Below, piece after piece: positions 60,232 through 64,000 of a stretch of 64,000 nucleotides of DNA. The DNA is taken from the NCBI GenBank assembly GCA_020444165.1, contig JAHLLK010000013.1, positions 1 through 64,000 on the forward strand, given 5' to 3'. Made by a program: the position numbers and the translations under genes. Position 1 is the stretch's first letter; every line of letters begins with the position of its first letter. Origin of the DNA: Deltaproteobacteria bacterium (lineage in GTDB: Bacteria > Desulfobacterota > Desulfarculia > Desulfarculales > Desulfarculaceae). The notes beneath the pieces were generated by a model that was not told where the DNA came from, ran no database searches, and worked only from the letters and a program-made list of their open reading frames with translations.

Positions 60232-60962
60232 AAAAGTTCTTCCCGACCCTCGCTTTGTTCGCCGTGGCGGCTCTGTTGGGGCTCACGGCCCTGGGCTGCT
60301 CGACGACCGGCCCCACCGATCAGGAACGGGCCGCGGCCCAAGCCACGCCCATCACCAAGATGGCAGTGCTGCCTTTCGAGCGGATTCTGCCGGACAACCC
60401 CACCAGCAGTGAAGTGTCCTGCCCGGTCACCGGCGCCTGCTATCAGGCCGGCGACATCGCCCCCGAGGCCGAAAAGGTGCTGGGCGTGGCCCTGATGCAG
60501 GAGCTGAACGCCACCACCACCCTGCAGTTGGTGCCGCCGGACCAGTCCGAGCGGGTGCTGATGGCGGTGGGCGGCCGGCGGCTGGACATCGGCACCCGGC
60601 AGCAGATCGCCGAGATGGGGCGCAAGGTGGGAGCTGACGCGGTAATGGCCTGCTACGTGTACCGCTATGTGGAGCGGGTGGGCGGCCCCATGACCGCCGA
60701 ATCGCCGGCCGCGGTCACCTTCGACTTGGCCGTGGTGCGCTCCAAGGACGGCCAGGTGATCTGGAAAAACTCCTTTGACGAGAAGCAGCAGGCCTTGTCC
60801 GAGGACCTGTTGAACGTGGGGCAGTACATGCGCTACGGGCTCCGCTGGTTCAGCGCCGACGAGCTGGCCCACATCGGCATCACCCGGATTTTGCAGCGCT
60901 TCCCCTGGCGCAAGCCCGGCCTGGAGGAGCAAACTCCCCTGCCCACCGGCGCGGAGAAGTAG
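60228..60962 (+). CDS. Putative lipoprotein embedded between hisB and hisA
   Basis: A 244-residue exported protein. The signal peptide ends in a lipobox L-T-A-L-G-C (Cys24) followed by STTGPTDQ. The mature part starts TKMAVLPFERILPDNP and contains RQQIAEMGRKVGADAVMACYVYRYVERVG and FDLAVVRSKDGQVIWKNSFDEKQQAL, resembling the alpha/beta fold of CsgG- or LPP-like outer-membrane lipoproteins, but I cannot assign a family firmly. Translational coupling to hisB and a 4-bp gap to hisA place it within the his operon, although its role should be in the envelope. Confidence 0.75.
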   Translation: MKKFFPTLALFAVAALLGLTALGCSTTGPTDQERAAAQATPITKMAVLPFERILPDNPTSSEVSCPVTGACYQAGDIAPEAEKVLGVALMQELNATTTLQLVPPDQSERVLMAVGGRRLDIGTRQQIAEMGRKVGADAVMACYVYRYVERVGGPMTAESPAAVTFDLAVVRSKDGQVIWKNSFDEKQQALSEDLLNVGQYMRYGLRWFSADELAHIGITRILQRFPWRKPGLEEQTPLPTGAEK

Positions 60963-60966
60963 GCTT

Positions 60967-61689
60967 ATGGAGTTGATTCCGGCCGTGGACCTGAAAGGGG
61001 GGCGCTGCGTGCGGCTCCGGCAAGGCCGCATGGATGATGAGACCGTATTCAGCGACGACCCCGTGGCCATGGCCCGGCGCTGGGCGGAGGTGGGCGCCCG
61101 CCGTTTGCACGTGGTGGACCTGGACGGCGCGGTGGAAGGCCGGCCGGCCAACGCGGCGGTGATCCGGGAGATCTGCGGGGCCCTGGCCATTCCGGTGCAG
61201 TTGGGCGGGGGGGTGCGCGACCTGGCCGGCTTGGCCGCCGCCCTGGATTTGGGGGTGGACCGGGTCATCCTGGGCACCCTGGCCGCCCGCCAGCCCGACC
61301 TGGCCCTGGAGGCGGCCCGCCGCCATCCGGCCCGGGTGGTGGTGGGCATCGACGCCCGGGACGGCAAGGTGGCCACGGCCGGCTGGACCGAGGACAGCGG
61401 GCTGGACTACCTGGATCTGGCCCGGCGCTTCGACGTGCCCGAGGTGGCGGCCATCGTGTTCACCGACATCGCCCGGGACGGCATGCATACGGGACCCAAC
61501 CTCGACTCCACCCGCCGTCTGTGCCAGGCGATCTCCCGCCCGGTGATCGCGGCCGGCGGGGTGCACGACCTGGAAGACGTCCGGCGCCTGAAGGAGTTGG
61601 AGCCGCTGGGCTTGGCCGGGCTCATCACCGGCCGGGCCATCTACGAGGGCACCCTGGACCTGGCCCAGGCCATCGAACTGTATGCCTGA
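60967..61689 (+). CDS. hisA: ProFAR isomerase (HisA)
   Basis: A 240-residue TIM-barrel enzyme, the fourth step of histidine synthesis. It begins MELIPAVDLKGGRCVRLRQG, with the first catalytic Asp in AVDLKGG, LHVVDLDGAVEG, PVQLGGGVRDL, VVVGIDARDGKVATAGW and the second catalytic Asp in FTDIARDGMHTGPNL. It overlaps the following methyltransferase by 8 bp. Confidence 0.97.
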   Translation: MELIPAVDLKGGRCVRLRQGRMDDETVFSDDPVAMARRWAEVGARRLHVVDLDGAVEGRPANAAVIREICGALAIPVQLGGGVRDLAGLAAALDLGVDRVILGTLAARQPDLALEAARRHPARVVVGIDARDGKVATAGWTEDSGLDYLDLARRFDVPEVAAIVFTDIARDGMHTGPNLDSTRRLCQAISRPVIAAGGVHDLEDVRRLKELEPLGLAGLITGRAIYEGTLDLAQAIELYA

Positions 61690-62710
61690 TTCCCCCGCCC
61701 AGAAGCTGCGTTCCTGGGCCGCGCCGCTGGCGCGGGCGGCGGGCCGGCTGTTCCGGAGCCGGGGGCAGGGGGACCAGGAGGAAATCGTCTGGTTCCTGGA
61801 CCTGGCCACCTTTTTCCGGGGCACCTGGCATCTGGCGGGCTGGGCTTTCAGCCGCGGCCCGGCCATCCAGGCCCTTGAGTTCCACCTGGGCGACAAGGAG
61901 CCGGCCGCTCGTCTGGAGGCCTTTGACCCCAGCCCGGACGTGGCCCAGCAGCACGGCCCGGCCGCGGCCAAGTGCCGCTTCCGGCTCGCGGGCCGCCTGG
62001 CCGACGGCCCCCGCTACGGCGCCTGGTGGATGGTGGTCCACCTGGCCGACGGCCGGTGCCTCACGGTGGAGGGCCTGCAAAACAACCTGGCCGGCGACCC
62101 CTATCACCTGCTGGTCAACCGCTTCTTCCACGAAACCCTGCCCTCCCTGGGCTCCGGCCGGGTGCTGGAAGTGGGCTCCCGGGCCCGCTCCGGGGTCTCG
62201 CGGCGCGATCTCATCCCCCCGGAACTGGAATACGTGGGCATGGACATCGCCCCCGGGGAGAACGTGGACGTGGTGGGCGACGCCCACGAGCTTTCCGCGG
62301 CTTTTCCGGCCGGGCATTTCGCGGCCATCTTTTCCATGAGCGTGTTCGAGCATCTCCTGATGCCCTGGAAAGTGGTGCTGGAGATGAACCGCATCCTGGC
62401 CCCGGGCGGCCTGGTGATGATCACCACGCACCACACCTTCCCGCTGCACGACCAGCCTTGGGACTTCTGGCGATACTCTGGTGACGCCTGGCAAGCCCTG
62501 TTCAATTCCGCCACCGGTTTCCAGATCGTCGACACCGCCCTGGGCGAACCGGCCGCCATCGTGCCGGTGTTCAGCCACGCCCTTTTGAACGGCCTGGACC
62601 AGCAACCGGCCTTTCTGGCCAACACGGTTTTGGCCCGGAAGACCGGGGAGAGCCAGCTCAGTTGGCCGGTGAAATTGGCCGAAGTGGTGGATTCCCGGTA
62701 TCCTGCATGA
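61682..62710 (+). CDS. SAM-dependent methyltransferase with N-terminal extension
   Basis: A 342-residue protein overlapping hisA by 8 bp. Residues 1-135 are not recognised (WFLDLATFFRGTWHLAGWAFSRG; GAWWMVVHLADGRCLTVEGL). The C-terminal class I domain has GRVLEVGSRARSGVSRRDL (a degenerate motif I), YVGMDIAPGENVDVVGDAHEL, AAIFSMSVFEHLLMPWKVVLEMNRILAPGGLVMITTHHTFPLH. The combination is like glycan-cluster methyltransferases rather than histidine enzymes. Confidence 0.85.
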   Translation: MPDSPAQKLRSWAAPLARAAGRLFRSRGQGDQEEIVWFLDLATFFRGTWHLAGWAFSRGPAIQALEFHLGDKEPAARLEAFDPSPDVAQQHGPAAAKCRFRLAGRLADGPRYGAWWMVVHLADGRCLTVEGLQNNLAGDPYHLLVNRFFHETLPSLGSGRVLEVGSRARSGVSRRDLIPPELEYVGMDIAPGENVDVVGDAHELSAAFPAGHFAAIFSMSVFEHLLMPWKVVLEMNRILAPGGLVMITTHHTFPLHDQPWDFWRYSGDAWQALFNSATGFQIVDTALGEPAAIVPVFSHALLNGLDQQPAFLANTVLARKTGESQLSWPVKLAEVVDSRYPA

Positions 62711-62767
62711 AAATAGGTCGTTAACCCTTTTATCATCGTTAGCCAATATTTAAGTCACTTACGGTGC

Positions 62768-62796
62768 TTGACACCCGCCCGACACGGCCCTACCCT
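62768..62796 (+). promoter_or_regulatory. Candidate sigma70-type promoter
   Basis: TTGACA (62768-62773), a 17-bp spacer, TACCCT (62791-62796), 27 bp before the start of the small exported ORF. The -35 is perfect, the -10 moderate. Confidence 0.5.
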
Positions 62797-62822
62797 GATA
62801 AACAGTAACCAACTGCAACGAG

Positions 62823-63227
62823 GTGACCGTGGTCGGCAGGCTTGCCCATTTGGCGAATTTCCTGGTTTTTCTGGTGCTTTTCCTGTTGCCGGCCTTTACC
62901 TTGCCGGCGGCGAGAGCCGGAGAGGGGCTGGGGCAGGGCCTGGCGACGCGACGCGCCGGGAGCAGTGGGTTGCGGGGCGGAGGGAACGACGCCGTGGGGA
63001 GCTTGGTCGTTTGCCGGCCGGGGCTCCCAGCGCGTTGGAGCGGACGGGGAACCGCTCCCGCCCCTGATGTTGCCTCCAGCGGCCGGCTCCTGGAGGAACC
63101 GGCGCCGGGCGGCGAGAGCCTGCCGCGGGTTTCGGACCCTTTGCGGAGCCGGGAACCTGCCCAGGCCGCCGCGCCGGTCTTGTGGTGCAGCGTCATCTAT
63201 TTGCGACACGCCTCCTTCCTGATCTAG
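62823..63227 (+). CDS. Small exported hypothetical protein
   Basis: A 134-residue ORF from GTG at 62823 (a second GTG at 62829 has GAGGTGACC upstream). The first 32 residues form a convincing signal peptide (VVGRLAHLANFLVFLVLF then LLPAFTLPAARA). The mature part is Gly/Pro/Arg-rich, low in predicted structure, with two Cys. A candidate promoter lies just upstream. I do not recognise a family; it could be a real small secreted protein or a decayed gene. Confidence 0.4.
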   Translation: MTVVGRLAHLANFLVFLVLFLLPAFTLPAARAGEGLGQGLATRRAGSSGLRGGGNDAVGSLVVCRPGLPARWSGRGTAPAPDVASSGRLLEEPAPGGESLPRVSDPLRSREPAQAAAPVLWCSVIYLRHASFLI

Positions 63228-63323
63228 CTCTCCCTGTAGTCAGCTTGCACAATTTTACGGCCTGGGATTTCCCGGGCCGAGGGAACCTAACGCAATTAAC
63301 GAATTAAATTGGGAGGGGAGTAC

Positions 63324-63911
63324 ATGTCCCAGACGAGTGGTGCGCCCGGGGGGCCGGAGAGCACAGACCAGAAGAAAGCCGCAGTGCTGGGTAACGCTGG
63401 CAGCAAAAAAACTGGGGTAAACAAAACCCTGTTGGTGGCCCTGGTGATCGTGGCGTTGGGGATAGGCGGAGTGGTGGTTTGGCGGCTCAAGGCCAGCCCC
63501 AAGGTCGCGCCCCTCACCGCGGTCACCGGCAACGTCATAACCCCCGAGGAAATGACCTTCCCGGTGACCGAGTTCGCCGACGGCAAGGTCCGGCATTTCG
63601 CCCACAAGACCAAGGACGGCCTGACCATCCGCTTTTTCGTCATCAAGGGCTCGGACGGCATGCTCCACACCGCTTTTGACGCCTGCGAGGTCTGCTGGCG
63701 GGCGGGCCTGGGCTACAGCCAGGACGGCCCCGACATGATCTGCAACAAGTGCGGCATGCGCTTCCCCGTGGACAAGCTCAACACGGAAAAGGGCGGCTGC
63801 CACCCCGTGTCCCTGAAAAGCACCATCGCCGATGGCCGGTTGATCATCAAGACGGCGGACATGGAGGCTGGCCGTAAATACTTCGACCTGCCCAAGACCG
63901 AGGCCAAATAG
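63324..63911 (+). CDS. DUF2318-type membrane-anchored Fe-S/metal-binding protein
   Basis: A 195-residue protein from the ATG at 63324 with GGGAGGGG upstream. A Ser/Gly/Lys-rich N-terminus (1-30) precedes one TM helix (TLLVALVIVALGIGGVVVW). The periplasmic domain carries FDACEVCW, MICNKCGMRFPVDKL and GGCHPVSL, the cysteine/histidine pattern of DUF2318, found near FTR1-type iron or efflux systems and thought to bind an Fe-S cluster or heme. The hydrophobic anchor and lack of a cleavage site suggest a signal anchor. The remaining 90 bp of the window hold only GC-rich inverted sequence. Confidence 0.85.
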   Translation: MSQTSGAPGGPESTDQKKAAVLGNAGSKKTGVNKTLLVALVIVALGIGGVVVWRLKASPKVAPLTAVTGNVITPEEMTFPVTEFADGKVRHFAHKTKDGLTIRFFVIKGSDGMLHTAFDACEVCWRAGLGYSQDGPDMICNKCGMRFPVDKLNTEKGGCHPVSLKSTIADGRLIIKTADMEAGRKYFDLPKTEAK

Positions 63912-64000
63912 GCCGGCCGGCCACGCCGGCGGGGACGCGCGGGGTCCGCTTCCTGCCCCCACCCTGGCCGCGGGGAGGGGGAACCCGAACACGGCGCGCC

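Overview
The window is GC-rich throughout (roughly two thirds G+C by eye). Its gene content suggests a strictly anaerobic, probably sulfate-reducing member of the Desulfobacterota (former Deltaproteobacteria, perhaps Desulfarculales-like): a two-subunit B12-dependent acyl-CoA mutase, a QmoC-like quinone/heme/Fe-S membrane protein, a fused TRAP-TAXI transporter, LarC beside Lon, a DsrE-family protein and several YkgJ- and DUF2318-type proteins. The taxonomic placement is inference from gene content only.

Layout. 0-14.9 kb is housekeeping and energy metabolism: the 3' part of the mutase (1-1076), a Met/His-rich Spy/CpxP-like periplasmic protein, a PAS sensor, lon-larC (minus strand), a TAXI-TRAP transporter with a translationally coupled universal stress protein, two tandem YkgJ-like Cys-rich proteins, and a solitary QmoC homologue. 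15-23.4 kb holds a minus-strand RND efflux operon (outer-membrane factor, adaptor, pump) whose last gene is a serine beta-lactamase-like hydrolase. 23.8-26 kb has an unusual nucleotidyltransferase / left-handed-helix / sugar-transferase fusion coupled to a uridine-kinase-like P-loop kinase.

26.3-57.5 kb is one large surface-glycan region: about ten glycosyltransferases or GT-like proteins (including 930-aa and 1126-aa multidomain proteins), five SAM methyltransferases, four radical-SAM enzymes, three sulfotransferase-like proteins, a PIG-L deacetylase, a WbqC protein, and a NeuB / PseG-like / SpsF-like trio typical of nonulosonic (sialic-acid-like) sugar synthesis. The run 46.7-57.5 kb is almost entirely translationally coupled. 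58.7-64 kb returns to core functions: tRNA-Ala(CGC), a 55-bp tandem repeat array, hisB - lipoprotein - hisA - methyltransferase, a small exported protein and a DUF2318 Fe-S-type protein.

The most striking non-coding content is a family of about 250-bp, almost wholly palindromic repeats (copies at 15020, 45107, 46322 and 57673). They behave like a non-autonomous mobile element: imperfect terminal inverted repeats, 3-bp target duplications (TTT, TTT, TAT), and one copy sitting inside the signal-peptide codons of a gene whose reading frame is exactly restored if the element is removed. Two copies bracket an AT-rich sulfotransferase gene; that block, with an IS3-type transposase remnant, has split a second, 149-bp terminally inverted element whose intact homologue lies at 36924-37072.
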